61,738 bases of DNA from Clostridia bacterium (GTDB taxonomy: Bacteria > Bacillota > Clostridia > Christensenellales > Aristaeellaceae), in contig JAFROK010000011.1 in the NCBI GenBank assembly GCA_017429695.1, forward strand, positions 1-61,738. Reading direction: 5' to 3'. This document shows, one piece after another, positions 26,186 to 33,528 of this stretch. Made by a program: the position numbers and the translations under genes. The notes under the pieces are model-generated. The model saw only the letters and a list, made by a program, of their open reading frames with translations, was not told the DNA's origin and ran no database searches. Position 1 is the first letter of the stretch. Every line of letters starts with the position of its first letter.

Positions 26186-26214
26186 TTGACAACGGCGCAA
26201 ATTCATGGTATTTT
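26186..26214 (+). promoter_or_regulatory. Promoter of the T-box/ECF operon
   Basis: A consensus TTGACA (26186-26191) and TATTTT (26209-26214) are separated by 17 bp. Transcription would start near 26221, just ahead of the T-box leader. Confidence 0.75.
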
Positions 26215-26220
26215 TTCCGC

Positions 26221-26490
26221 GAATACTGAAACCTTAGAGGCGAAAGTCAAACCGGAAGGGACGCCCACAGAGAGCAGGGGGTAGCTGAAAACCCGCGGAA
26301 GGTTCACCGGCAAATGGTTCGCTGAGGGAAAGGGGAAACGGGAGAGTCTCCCGGAGTATCCGGACCGTGGGCTCGCGTTAAGGGCAGAGCGTGTGTTGGC
26401 ACGCCCGTGAGAGTGAACCGGATTTCCGGTTCAAACGAAGGTGGCACCATGGATTAACAATCCGTCCTTTGAACAGGGACGGATTTTTAT
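26221..26490 (+). promoter_or_regulatory. T-box riboswitch (probably tryptophan-specific)
   Basis: The 5' leader of the ECF operon has T-box landmarks in order: AGAGAG at about 26260, the GCTGAAAACCC distal loop, GCGTTAAGGGCAGAGCG at ~26375-26391, and the antiterminator T-box AGGTGGCACCATGG at 26439-26452, then a terminator. T-boxes bind uncharged tRNA through a specifier codon and the NCCA bulge, and let transcription continue. A TGG after CAAA at 26315-26317 sits at the expected specifier position. That fits the downstream TrpP-like gene, but I could not fold stem I to prove it. Confidence 0.85.
26459..26490 (+). terminator. Regulatory terminator of the T-box leader
   Basis: Stem AATCCGTCC (26459-26467) pairs with GGACGGATT (26477-26485), followed by a run of T. 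Its left arm adjoins the T-box sequence, so formation of the antiterminator would compete with it. Confidence 0.85.
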
Positions 26491-26585
26491 TGTGCCGGAC
26501 CTTCCTTTCACTGACCGGGGTGGCAGCCGGGACCAACAAAAAACTATTTTGTGATCGCCAGAAGGCGAAGAAAGGAAGGATTCCC

Positions 26586-27125
26586 ATGGCAGAAAAGAGA
26601 GTTATCAAAAACGAGGAGACCAAAGGATTTTCCATTCAGGACCTGATTATCGTAGCGGTGCTGCTGGCCGCAGGCGCCGTGCTGAAGCTGTTTGTCGGCA
26701 GCGTGATCAACTTCTTTGGCATGAAGCCGAATTTCATTATTGCATCGTACTGCCTGGCGATTCTGCTGGTGCGGCCGAAACTGGTTGGATGCGCGATTAT
26801 CGGCATCCTGGCCGGCGCCCTGTGCCAGTTCCTGCCGGGAACCCCGTGGCTGAACCTGATCTCCGAGCTGCTGGGCGCGGTGATGATGTTCTTCATGATG
26901 AAGGTGCCGTTCAAGTTCAAGAAGATGGACCTGAATCCGCTGCTGTCGACGTTTGTTTCGACGGTGGTTTCCGGCGGAAGCTTCGTGGTTTGCCTGTTTG
27001 TGTTTATGCATATGGAGACCAGCGGACTGGTGGCTTATATCCCGATCGTGCTGGGAACGGCGGCCATCGGAAGCGTACTGGTGCAGCTGCTTTACCTGCC
27101 GCTGAAGAAAGTGCTGAACCGGTGA
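26586..27125 (+). CDS. trpP: ECF transporter S component, TrpP-like tryptophan transporter
   Basis: ATG 26586 follows AGGAAGGA. The 179-residue protein has about five or six membrane segments (DLIIVAVLLAAGAVLKLFVG, IASYCLAILLV, GCAIIGILAGALC, LNLISELLGAVMMFFMM, VSTVVSGGSFVVCLFVFM, VLGTAAIGSVLVQLLYLP). The GMKPNF segment between the first two is characteristic of TrpP/YhaG-type proteins. S components bind the substrate; energy comes from the EcfA-EcfA'-EcfT module encoded in the next three genes. Control by a T-box with a likely UGG specifier supports tryptophan as substrate. A 193-bp gap with a dispersed repeat separates it from the ATPase genes. Confidence 0.82.
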   Translation: MAEKRVIKNEETKGFSIQDLIIVAVLLAAGAVLKLFVGSVINFFGMKPNFIIASYCLAILLVRPKLVGCAIIGILAGALCQFLPGTPWLNLISELLGAVMMFFMMKVPFKFKKMDLNPLLSTFVSTVVSGGSFVVCLFVFMHMETSGLVAYIPIVLGTAAIGSVLVQLLYLPLKKVLNR

Positions 27126-27207
27126 TTGGAAGTTGACAGTTGTCAGTTGGCGGTTTTCAGCTATCAGTTGGTTGAGGTTTGGGCGGGCTGCGACGGAACG
27201 TCCGGAG

Positions 27208-27234
27208 GAGATTCTTCGCTTCGCTCAGAATGAC
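27208..27234 (+). repeat. Diverged copy of the dispersed 27-bp repeat
   Basis: GAGATTCTTCGCTTCGCTC followed by AGAATGAC matches the 22419 repeat with few changes. It sits between the TrpP-like gene and the first ECF ATPase gene. The preceding bases hold repeated CAGTTG words. Confidence 0.75.
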
Positions 27235-27318
27235 ACCAAATGCAAAACTGAAAGAATCAGCAGAGTTTGTATGTTACCCGGGAAGCAGAGAGATCATTGG
27301 ATTTTGGAGAGATGAGGC

Positions 27319-28158
27319 ATGATTTGTTTCAAGGATTTGTCTTTTACTTACAAGGGAGAGAAGGCACCGGCGCTTTCGGAGATTAACCTGACGGTTGAAG
27401 ACGGCGGATTCCTGGGGATTATCGGCCCGGCCGGCGCGGGGAAGACCACGCTGGCCCGGGCGATTACCGGGATGATTCCGCACCACTATACGGGGGATTT
27501 CTACGGCAGCGTGGCGGTGAACGGACTGGACACGGTGGATACATCCATTGATGAAATCTCCCGGATGGTGGGGATGGTGTTCCAGGACGTGGAAAGTCAG
27601 ATTATCTCCCCACTGGTGGAGGATGAAATCCTGTACGGGCTGGAGAACTTCGGCGTGCCGCGGGAGGAGATTCCGCAGCGGATGGCGGAAGCCCTGCAGA
27701 AGGTTGGGATTGCGGACCTGCAGGAACGGAGCATTGCCTCCCTCTCCGGCGGACAGCGGCAGAAAGTGGCGATTGCATCCATTATTGCGCTGAAGCCGCA
27801 GGTGCTGGTGCTGGATGAGCCGACCGGCGAATTGGATCCCCGCAGCAGCCGGCAGATTTTCAGCCTGCTGAAGGAACTGAACGAAGAGCAGGGGATTACG
27901 GTAATCCTGATTGAGCAGAAGATTATGCTGCTGTGTGAATTCGCAAAGCAGCTGGCAGTGGTGAGCGGGGGAAAGATCATCCGGCAGGGAAATACCCGGG
28001 ATGTGCTGGCCCACGCGGACGAACTGCAGGCGCTGGGGGTCAACTGCCCCCGGGTGACGACGCTGAGCCGGATGCTAAGTGAAAAAACCGGGGCAGCGCA
28101 GCCGGTATGCATTAACCTGGAGGAAGCGGAAAAAATGGTAAGGAGGCTGATCGGATGA
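27319..28158 (+). CDS. ecfA1: ECF transporter ATPase 1 (H-loop His replaced by Gln)
   Basis: A 279-residue ABC ATPase of the energy-coupling-factor type. Walker A is GPAGAGKTT (36-44), Q-loop Gln89, a canonical signature LSGGQ (142-146), and Walker B LVLDEP with Asp166/Glu167. At the H-loop the sequence is LIEQK, so Gln200 replaces the normally catalytic histidine. In the heterodimer its own ATP site would pair with the non-canonical LSRGQ signature of the partner. The other site (partner Walker motifs plus this LSGGQ) is fully canonical. The stop overlaps the next start in ATGA. GAGATGAG lies upstream of the ATG. Confidence 0.88.
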   Translation: MICFKDLSFTYKGEKAPALSEINLTVEDGGFLGIIGPAGAGKTTLARAITGMIPHHYTGDFYGSVAVNGLDTVDTSIDEISRMVGMVFQDVESQIISPLVEDEILYGLENFGVPREEIPQRMAEALQKVGIADLQERSIASLSGGQRQKVAIASIIALKPQVLVLDEPTGELDPRSSRQIFSLLKELNEEQGITVILIEQKIMLLCEFAKQLAVVSGGKIIRQGNTRDVLAHADELQALGVNCPRVTTLSRMLSEKTGAAQPVCINLEEAEKMVRRLIG

Positions 28159-28982
28159 TTACGCTGGAAAACGTCAGCTTTGCCTATGCCGACCAGGGCC
28201 CTTCCGTGCAGGATGTATCCTTCCGGCTGGAAAAGGGTGAGTTTGCTGCCATCCTGGGCGCCAACGGCGCCGGGAAGACCACGACGGTGCGCCTGATGGA
28301 CGGGCTGCTGAAGCCTACGTCCGGACGGGTGCTGATCAACGATATGGACACGGTGAAAAGCCAGGTCAGCGAGCGGGCCCGGAAGGTCGGGTTCCTGTTT
28401 CAGAATCCGGACCGGCAGATATGCAAGAATACCGTAAGGGAAGAAATCCTTTTCGGACTGCGGACCGTGCGGGGGGACGAGGGCGAGGAAGCCCTGCAGG
28501 CCCGGACGGACGAAGTATTAAAGGATTTTCATTTTACCGGGGATGAGGAGCCCTTCAGCCTGAGCCGCGGGCAGCGGCAGCGGGTGGCCCTGGCATCCAT
28601 CCTGGCGGTGGAACCGGAGATCCTGATCCTGGACGAGCCGACCACCGGACTGGACTACCTGGAATGCTGCCATATCATGGACCGGATCCGGAAGATGAAC
28701 GAGGAAAAACAGGTGACGGTCATCATGGTCTGCCATGACATGGAAGTTGTGCTGGACTATGCCCGGCGGGCCCTGGTGATGGCCGGCGGAAGGCTGCTGG
28801 CGGACGGGCCGGTGAAGGAGATTTTCCGGAATACGGAACTGATGGAAAAAGCATCCATCCTGCCGCCGCAGATGATCGGGCTGGGACTGCGGCTGGGGGA
28901 CGGGTTTGAAAACGCGGACACGCCGGAAGGCATGGCGGAAGCCGTGATGGCGCGCCGGGGAAAAGGAGGCGCGGGAGCATGA
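28155..28982 (+). CDS. ecfA2: ECF transporter ATPase 2 (LSRGQ signature)
   Basis: A 275-residue ECF ATPase overlapping ecfA1 by 4 bp. Walker A GANGAGKTT (36-43), Walker B LILDEP with Asp160/Glu161 and H-loop His194 (MVCHD) are intact. The signature reads LSRGQ (136-140) instead of LSGGQ. With ecfA1 and EcfT it forms the motor that drives the S component, presumably the T-box-controlled TrpP-like protein. The C-terminal ~60 residues contain the NTELMEKASILPPQ segment usual for EcfA proteins that contact EcfT. The next gene overlaps by 4 bp, so the three motor genes are translationally coupled. Confidence 0.88.
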   Translation: MITLENVSFAYADQGPSVQDVSFRLEKGEFAAILGANGAGKTTTVRLMDGLLKPTSGRVLINDMDTVKSQVSERARKVGFLFQNPDRQICKNTVREEILFGLRTVRGDEGEEALQARTDEVLKDFHFTGDEEPFSLSRGQRQRVALASILAVEPEILILDEPTTGLDYLECCHIMDRIRKMNEEKQVTVIMVCHDMEVVLDYARRALVMAGGRLLADGPVKEIFRNTELMEKASILPPQMIGLGLRLGDGFENADTPEGMAEAVMARRGKGGAGA

Positions 28983-29725
28983 ATAACCTGTTTCAGTATG
29001 TGCCCGGCAAATCCGTGATTCACCGGATGAACCCGATTACCAAGCTGCTGATTACGATTGTGATCTGTGTGGCGGCGTTTCTGAGCGACCGGCTGCTGTT
29101 TCTGGCGGGACTGCTGGCGGTGGACCTGCTGATCGGCGTGATCGGCGGGGTGGCGAACCGGACATGGCAGATTTTCCGCGGGCTGCTGAAGATTGCCATT
29201 TTCCTGTTCCTTTTACAGGTGCTGCTGACCCGGAAGGGTACGCCGGTATTCTGGATTATTACGGACCAGGGACTGCTGACCGCCGGAAAGGTGGTGCTGC
29301 GGCTGGTGGTGGTTTGCATGCCGCTGGCGCTGATGCTGGCGGTGACGCGGATCAGCGACCTGACCAACGCGCTGGTGCAGGTGCTGCACGTGCCGTATCA
29401 GTACGCGTTTACCCTGAGCACCGCGATCCGGTTTATTCCCCAGTTTATGGAGGAAATGAGCGGGATTATGGAAGCGCAGACCGCCCGGGGCGTGGCCTTT
29501 GACAAGGCGCGGGGACTGAAGAAGTTTTCCATGATCCTGCCGCTGTGCGCACCGCTACTGATTTCATCGGTGCGGCGGACGGACCAGACGGCGGCCGCTG
29601 CGGAGGTGCGCGGGTTCCGGCTGAGGACGCGGCAGTCCGGATACAAGCGGTATCCGTTTACCGGGGTGGATTTCGGGGCGTTTGTGTTCTGCGGGGCGCT
29701 GCTGGCCGCGGCAATTATCCTGTAA
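28979..29725 (+). CDS. ecfT: ECF transporter transmembrane protein EcfT
   Basis: A 248-residue membrane protein with about five or six hydrophobic segments. The N-terminus FQYVPGKSVIHRMNPITKLL is typical of EcfT/CbiQ. Two Ala-Arg-Gly-type coupling motifs lie in the C-terminal half: EAQTARGVAF and AAEVRGFRLRTR. These helices touch the two ATPases. It ends the ECF operon; there is no clear terminator directly after it, only repeat-rich sequence. Start codon ATG overlaps the ecfA2 stop. Together with the dedicated S gene this looks like a group I (own-motor) arrangement, although the motor could also serve other S components. Confidence 0.88.
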   Translation: MNNLFQYVPGKSVIHRMNPITKLLITIVICVAAFLSDRLLFLAGLLAVDLLIGVIGGVANRTWQIFRGLLKIAIFLFLLQVLLTRKGTPVFWIITDQGLLTAGKVVLRLVVVCMPLALMLAVTRISDLTNALVQVLHVPYQYAFTLSTAIRFIPQFMEEMSGIMEAQTARGVAFDKARGLKKFSMILPLCAPLLISSVRRTDQTAAAAEVRGFRLRTRQSGYKRYPFTGVDFGAFVFCGALLAAAIIL

Positions 29726-29815
29726 AGTTGTCAGTGTTTGTCAGTATTTGTCAGTGTTTGACATATTGATGTCCTACCGATCTTATGATATGATTATACT
29801 GTCCCGAAGGAATGG

Positions 29816-29838
29816 AGGCTCCCGCTTAGCGGGAGCCT
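29816..29838 (+). other. Perfect 10-bp hairpin after ecfT
   Basis: AGGCTCCCGC (29816-29825) and GCGGGAGCCT (29829-29838) form a stem with a TTA loop. The following bases TCTGACG are not T-rich, so it is a stem-loop of uncertain function, perhaps a weak terminator or 3' stabiliser for the ECF transcript. Confidence 0.6.
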
Positions 29839-29853
29839 TCTGACGAGAAGGGC

Positions 29854-29909
29854 AAAACACTAAAACACTAAAACACGAAAACACTCGAACACTCTAACAC
29901 TCGAACACT
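29854..29909 (+). repeat. 8-bp tandem repeat, seven units
   Basis: Consecutive octamers read AAAACACT, AAAACACT, AAAACACG, AAAACACT, CGAACACT, CTAACACT and CGAACACT. The last four bases of each unit are nearly invariant. Copy number may vary by slippage. Confidence 0.85.
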
Positions 29910-29918
29910 CGAATGGAG

Positions 29919-29946
29919 GAGATCCTTCGCTTCCGCTCAGGATGAC
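29919..29946 (+). repeat. Copy of the dispersed 27-bp repeat with one inserted base
   Basis: GAGATCCTTCGCTTCCGCTC then AGGATGAC matches the 22505 copy with one extra C. It directly follows the octamer array. Confidence 0.8.
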
Positions 29947-30151
29947 AGTTCAAGGGCTCGGGATGACAGTCTGGGGCTCAGGGTGACAGGCAGTGGCCTG
30001 ATGTTTCAGAACTTGTGATGGCAGTCAGGGGCTCGGGAAGATAAAGCAAGGCACATGATGACATTCGGGGAAAATGAAAAAAGATTACGGATTTTTTAAT
30101 CTGATTCTCATGATCTTTTCGCCTCCCTTTCAGAACAAACGGAATCGTTTA

Positions 30152-30160
30152 TGCTACGAT
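30152..30160 (+). promoter_or_regulatory. Candidate extended -10 promoter for the DUF4342 gene
   Basis: TGCTACGAT matches TGn plus a -10 hexamer (TACGAT at 30155-30160), about 48 bp before the start codon. No good -35 box is visible. Confidence 0.4.
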
Positions 30161-30207
30161 ACGTTTGCCGCCAGAGAGAGCGGCAGGAAAGAAAGGAGAA
30201 ACGAAAG

Positions 30208-30942
30208 ATGGAAGCTTACACGATTGAAGATGTCGAACTGCTGAGAAGGAAGAGCGGCATGAGTTACCAGGAAGCGGTTGCGCTGCTGGAATACCATAAC
30301 GGAAACCTGGCCCGGGCGCTGATCGACCTGGAGCGGAACGGCAAGCTGAAGGATGAAAAAGCTCCGGAGCGGAGCAACACGACCAAGACAGCGGCGGACG
30401 GAAACGCCAAAAAGGGCGAGACGAAGGAAAAGGCGATCAACCTGCTGCAGAAGCTGTATCAGTGCCGGGTGAAAGTGCACAAGGGCGATACGCCGGTGGT
30501 TAACCTGTCTGTGGTATACGGCGCAGCCGCGCTGATCTTCGCGCCGCACATTACGATTACCGGCATCATCATCGCGATGATCCTGGGATACCGGTTCTCA
30601 TTCTCCCAGATGGACGCAGACTTCGCGAACGACAACCTGAAGAAGACCGTGAAGAACGCCGCGGACAACGTGAAGGCGACGGTCAACAGCGTGGCGAAGA
30701 CCATTAAGGATACGGTTGAAGCGAAGCCTGAAGCGAAGGCTGAAATGAAGGCTGAGAAGAAGGTTGAGAAGGCGGAAGACATTCCTGCGGAGCCGGTGGC
30801 GCCGGTTGTCGATGAGGAATTTGACTTCACCCATGTGGTGGATGTGCCGACGATCCAGATTCCGGTGCAGACGGAAACCCGGGACGGCAATGTGCAGATT
30901 GATGAGGACCAGAACGGATACTCTTCTGTGACGATCGGGTAA
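30208..30942 (+). CDS. UBA-like/DUF4342 protein with membrane-associated segment
   Basis: ATG 30208 follows GAAAGGAG. The 244-residue protein starts with a UBA/TS-N-like helical domain (IEDVELLRRKSGMSYQEAVALL...GNLARALIDLE). Residues ~75-130 match DUF4342 (INLLQKLYQCRVKVHKGDTPVVNLSVVYGA, followed by a hydrophobic stretch). A Lys/Ala/Glu-rich repeat tail (AKPEAKAEMKAEKKVEKAE) and an acidic end follow. The family function is unknown; the hydrophobic segment suggests membrane association. The neighbouring OmpR-type system and PspC gene hint at an envelope-stress setting, but that is inference. Confidence 0.7.
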   Translation: MEAYTIEDVELLRRKSGMSYQEAVALLEYHNGNLARALIDLERNGKLKDEKAPERSNTTKTAADGNAKKGETKEKAINLLQKLYQCRVKVHKGDTPVVNLSVVYGAAALIFAPHITITGIIIAMILGYRFSFSQMDADFANDNLKKTVKNAADNVKATVNSVAKTIKDTVEAKPEAKAEMKAEKKVEKAEDIPAEPVAPVVDEEFDFTHVVDVPTIQIPVQTETRDGNVQIDEDQNGYSSVTIG

Positions 30943-31060
30943 GGACGGCGGGCAAACAGGCGGGTTGCGCCGGCTCAGGCTGGTGTTCCGGGAAACGGAA
31001 GGTTGAGATTACGGCTGGTGGTTAGTGGCCAGTTGTTGGCGAGTGGAGGAAGATTGGCGG

Positions 31061-31768
31061 ATGGCACGGATACTCATTGTGGAGGATGAAAAGAAGATTG
31101 CGCGGTTCCTGGAACTGGAACTGGTGCATGAGGGGTATGAGGTGCTGACTGCCTTTGACGGGCGCAGCGGACTGGAGACTGCTTTGGAGCAGGATCCGGA
31201 CCTGCTGATCCTGGACCTGATGCTGCCGGAGCTGAGCGGCATTGAGGTCTGCCGGCGGCTGCGGCACACGAGCGACGTGCCGATTATCATGCTGACGGCG
31301 AAGGACGACGTATCCGACAAGGTGATGGGCCTGGACATGGGCGCGGACGACTATGTGACGAAGCCCTTTGCGATTGAGGAACTGCTGGCCCGGATCCGGG
31401 TGGCGATGAAGAAGCGGCGGGTGCGGGACGAAGCGCCGGAAAAGCCGGCGGAAGTGCTCAGCTGCGGCCCGGTGACGCTGGAACTGGACTCCTGGCAGGC
31501 CAAGGTCAAGGGAGAACCCGTGGCCCTGACCAAGAAGGAATTTGACACGCTGAAGTACCTGATGGAACACGAAGGGAAGGCGGTTACCCGGGACCAGCTG
31601 ATGAACGAGGTATGGGGATACGACTACATCGGGGATTCCAACATCGTGGACGTATACATCCGCTACCTCCGGCACAAGATTGACGACACATACCGGATCA
31701 AGACGATTCACACCATCCGGTCCGTAGGATATTTATTCAGCTATGAAGAAGACGAAGCGAGTGAATGA
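31061..31768 (+). CDS. OmpR/PhoB-family response regulator
   Basis: ATG 31061 is supported by GGAGGAAG at ~31045 and by the domain start. The 235-residue protein has a receiver domain with the acidic pocket E8/D9, phospho-acceptor Asp52 (LILDLMLPE), Thr79 and Lys101 (VTKPF). It is followed by a winged-helix output domain (VALTKKEFDTLKYLMEHEGKAVTRDQLM, VDVYIRYLRHKI, IRSVGYLF). It is phosphorylated by the kinase encoded next, whose start lies inside its last codons. Target genes are unknown. Confidence 0.93.
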   Translation: MARILIVEDEKKIARFLELELVHEGYEVLTAFDGRSGLETALEQDPDLLILDLMLPELSGIEVCRRLRHTSDVPIIMLTAKDDVSDKVMGLDMGADDYVTKPFAIEELLARIRVAMKKRRVRDEAPEKPAEVLSCGPVTLELDSWQAKVKGEPVALTKKEFDTLKYLMEHEGKAVTRDQLMNEVWGYDYIGDSNIVDVYIRYLRHKIDDTYRIKTIHTIRSVGYLFSYEEDEASE

Positions 31769-33137
31769 GCGGCCCGTGCCGGAGGAGAAAACCCGGGATC
31801 TGGTGATTGCCAACCGGATGAGCGGGAAGATCCACGGCGGGATCAGCTGGATCCGGCTGTCGCTGACGATCCGGATCGCCTGGCACTACTGCGTGCAGCT
31901 GCTGCGCAGCCTGATTCCCGTCTGCCTGGCGCTGACGGTGGTCTTCGGGATCGCGGTCGGCGCGCCGATTGCCGGGCGGCTGAAGGACATGAGCGCGGCG
32001 CCCTGGCAGGAAGGCGAGGAACCCCGGGTACGGGAAAACATTTGCATGACGCTTTCCGACCGGATACCGGAAACGGATTTCTTTCCCCGGATACGGCAGC
32101 AGACGGAGATTATCTTCGGCGACGGGCTGAAGGACGGGGAGCTGCGGTTCCTTTACAGCGCCGAAGCCGGAAATGAATGGCTGGTGCGGGTGGACACGGC
32201 GGAAATCCGGCGGATGTGGTTCATCATGATCGGCGGCATCGTGCTGGCAGACCTGATCCGGGGACTGTACTTCTTCCGCCACAACCGGCGGCTGAACAAG
32301 CGGGTGCTGGCGCCGATACGGGACATTACCGAGATTGCGGCGACGCTGAGCGAAAACAACCTTTCCAACCGGATCAACATTGCCGGCACCCAGAACGAGC
32401 TGAAGGACCTGGCGAACGTGATTAACCGGATGCTGGACCGGATTGAGCTGAGCTACAACAGCCAGAAGCAGTTTGTTTCCGACGCGAGCCACGAGCTGCG
32501 GACGCCGATCTCCGTGATCCGGGGATATACGGACATGCTGAAGCGCTGGGGCAAGGACGATCCGGAAGTGCTGGCGGAGGCCATTGCGGCCATCTCCCAG
32601 GAAACGGAAGGCATGAAGGACCTGGTGGAAAGCCTGCTGTTCCTGGCCCGGCACGACAAGAAGACCCTGATGATGGAAATTTCCGAATTCGACCCGGCGG
32701 AACTGCTGGAGGAGGTTCGGAAAGAGGAAGCCATGGTGCATACGGAGCACGCTTTCGCGATCAGCGGGGCGGAGGCCATGGAGATCAGCGCGGACCGGGG
32801 CATGGTGAAACAGGTGATGCGGATCCTGTGCGACAACGCGGTGAAGTATTCGCCGGCGGGAACGGACGTGACGATGAGCTGCCGGAAAGACAGCGACGGA
32901 AACTGCGTGCTGTCCGTGGCGGACCGCGGGCAGGGCATTGCGAAAGAGGATCTGCCGAAGATATTCGACCGCTTTTACCGGAGCGACAAAGCCCGGAAGG
33001 CGGACAACGGCGGGCACGGCCTGGGGCTGAGCATCGCCAGGATCATTGTGGTGGCCCACGAGGGACGGATCAACGTACGGTCCAAGGTCGGCGAAGGAAC
33101 CGTGTTCTCCGTGGTGCTGCCGGCAAACCAGAACTGA
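31743..33137 (+). CDS. Sensor histidine kinase
   Basis: A 464-residue membrane kinase overlapping the response-regulator gene by 26 bp. Two hydrophobic segments near residues ~55-80 and ~155-180 flank a ~75-residue extracytoplasmic region. Then come HAMP (LAPIRDITEIAATLSENNLSN), HisKA with phospho-acceptor His in SDASHELRTPIS, and a HATPase domain with NAVKYSP, DRGQGI and GHGLGLSIA boxes. The N-terminus is a ~50-residue cytoplasmic basic extension. The sensed signal is unknown. A PspC gene follows 30 bp later and may be in the same transcript. Confidence 0.92.
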   Translation: MKKTKRVNERPVPEEKTRDLVIANRMSGKIHGGISWIRLSLTIRIAWHYCVQLLRSLIPVCLALTVVFGIAVGAPIAGRLKDMSAAPWQEGEEPRVRENICMTLSDRIPETDFFPRIRQQTEIIFGDGLKDGELRFLYSAEAGNEWLVRVDTAEIRRMWFIMIGGIVLADLIRGLYFFRHNRRLNKRVLAPIRDITEIAATLSENNLSNRINIAGTQNELKDLANVINRMLDRIELSYNSQKQFVSDASHELRTPISVIRGYTDMLKRWGKDDPEVLAEAIAAISQETEGMKDLVESLLFLARHDKKTLMMEISEFDPAELLEEVRKEEAMVHTEHAFAISGAEAMEISADRGMVKQVMRILCDNAVKYSPAGTDVTMSCRKDSDGNCVLSVADRGQGIAKEDLPKIFDRFYRSDKARKADNGGHGLGLSIARIIVVAHEGRINVRSKVGEGTVFSVVLPANQN

Positions 33138-33166
33138 GGAAGATATTTTGAAGGAGGAAGAAGAAA

Positions 33167-33460
33167 ATGAAGACAGTGATGACAATCGCGGCGGGCGTGG
33201 CCCTGGGATACTTTATCTACCAGTACATCGTGAGCAACAACCAGGGAAAGATCAGCGGCAAGCTGCACAAGAGTACGCGGGACAAGAAGGTTGCCGGTGT
33301 GTGCGGCGGTCTGGCGGAATACCTGGGCATTGACCCGACGATCATCCGCCTGGCATGGGCCCTGGCGATCTTCGGATGGGGTACCGGCCTGCTGGCCTAC
33401 ATCATCTGCGCGTTCATCCTGCCGGAAGAAGGACCGGCGGATGCGTCACAGGATGACTGA
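33167..33460 (+). CDS. PspC-domain membrane protein
   Basis: A 97-residue protein with AAGGAGG upstream. After an N-terminal hydrophobic stretch, residues ~37-90 are a PspC domain: LHKSTRDKKVAGVCGGLAEY, LGIDPTIIRLAWALAI and a second membrane segment ending FILPEE. PspC domains link to phage-shock or envelope-stress responses and to signalling through partner proteins. Co-location with the two-component system suggests a stress-sensing unit. A strong bidirectional terminator follows. Confidence 0.85.
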   Translation: MKTVMTIAAGVALGYFIYQYIVSNNQGKISGKLHKSTRDKKVAGVCGGLAEYLGIDPTIIRLAWALAIFGWGTGLLAYIICAFILPEEGPADASQDD

Positions 33461-33475
33461 CGATGACTGCAAATC

Positions 33476-33508
33476 AAAAAGGGCGATCTCAGATGAGACG
33501 CCCTTTTT
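33476..33508. terminator. Bidirectional terminator
   Basis: AAAAAGGGCG (33476-33485) and CGCCCTTTTT flank an inner TCTC/GAGA pairing. A-run and T-run on the two sides allow termination of both the PspC transcript (plus) and the sodium:alanine symporter transcript (minus). Confidence 0.85.
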
Positions 33509-33528
33509 GAATGCCCTGCAAACCGGGA

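Larger units (their letters stand above)
29726..30207 (+). other. 480-bp repeat-rich intergenic region
   Basis: No gene seen. From the left it holds three TTGTCAGT-type words (29726-29762), a perfect AGGCTCCCGC/GCGGGAGCCT hairpin (29816-29838) without a good T-run, seven 8-bp tandem units (29854-29909), a dispersed 27-bp repeat (29919-29946), GGGCTCGGGATGACAG-like degenerate copies to about 30020, and an extended -10 promoter at 30152-30160. Confidence 0.7.

Noticed and set aside
29816-29838. Intrinsic terminator of the ECF operon
   Set aside because: The stem is perfect but no T-run follows, so it is listed only as a hairpin.
31737-33185. 482-codon open frame on the minus strand
   Set aside because: Antisense to the histidine kinase, which has all expected motifs; the antisense product is His/Gln/Pro/Arg-rich.
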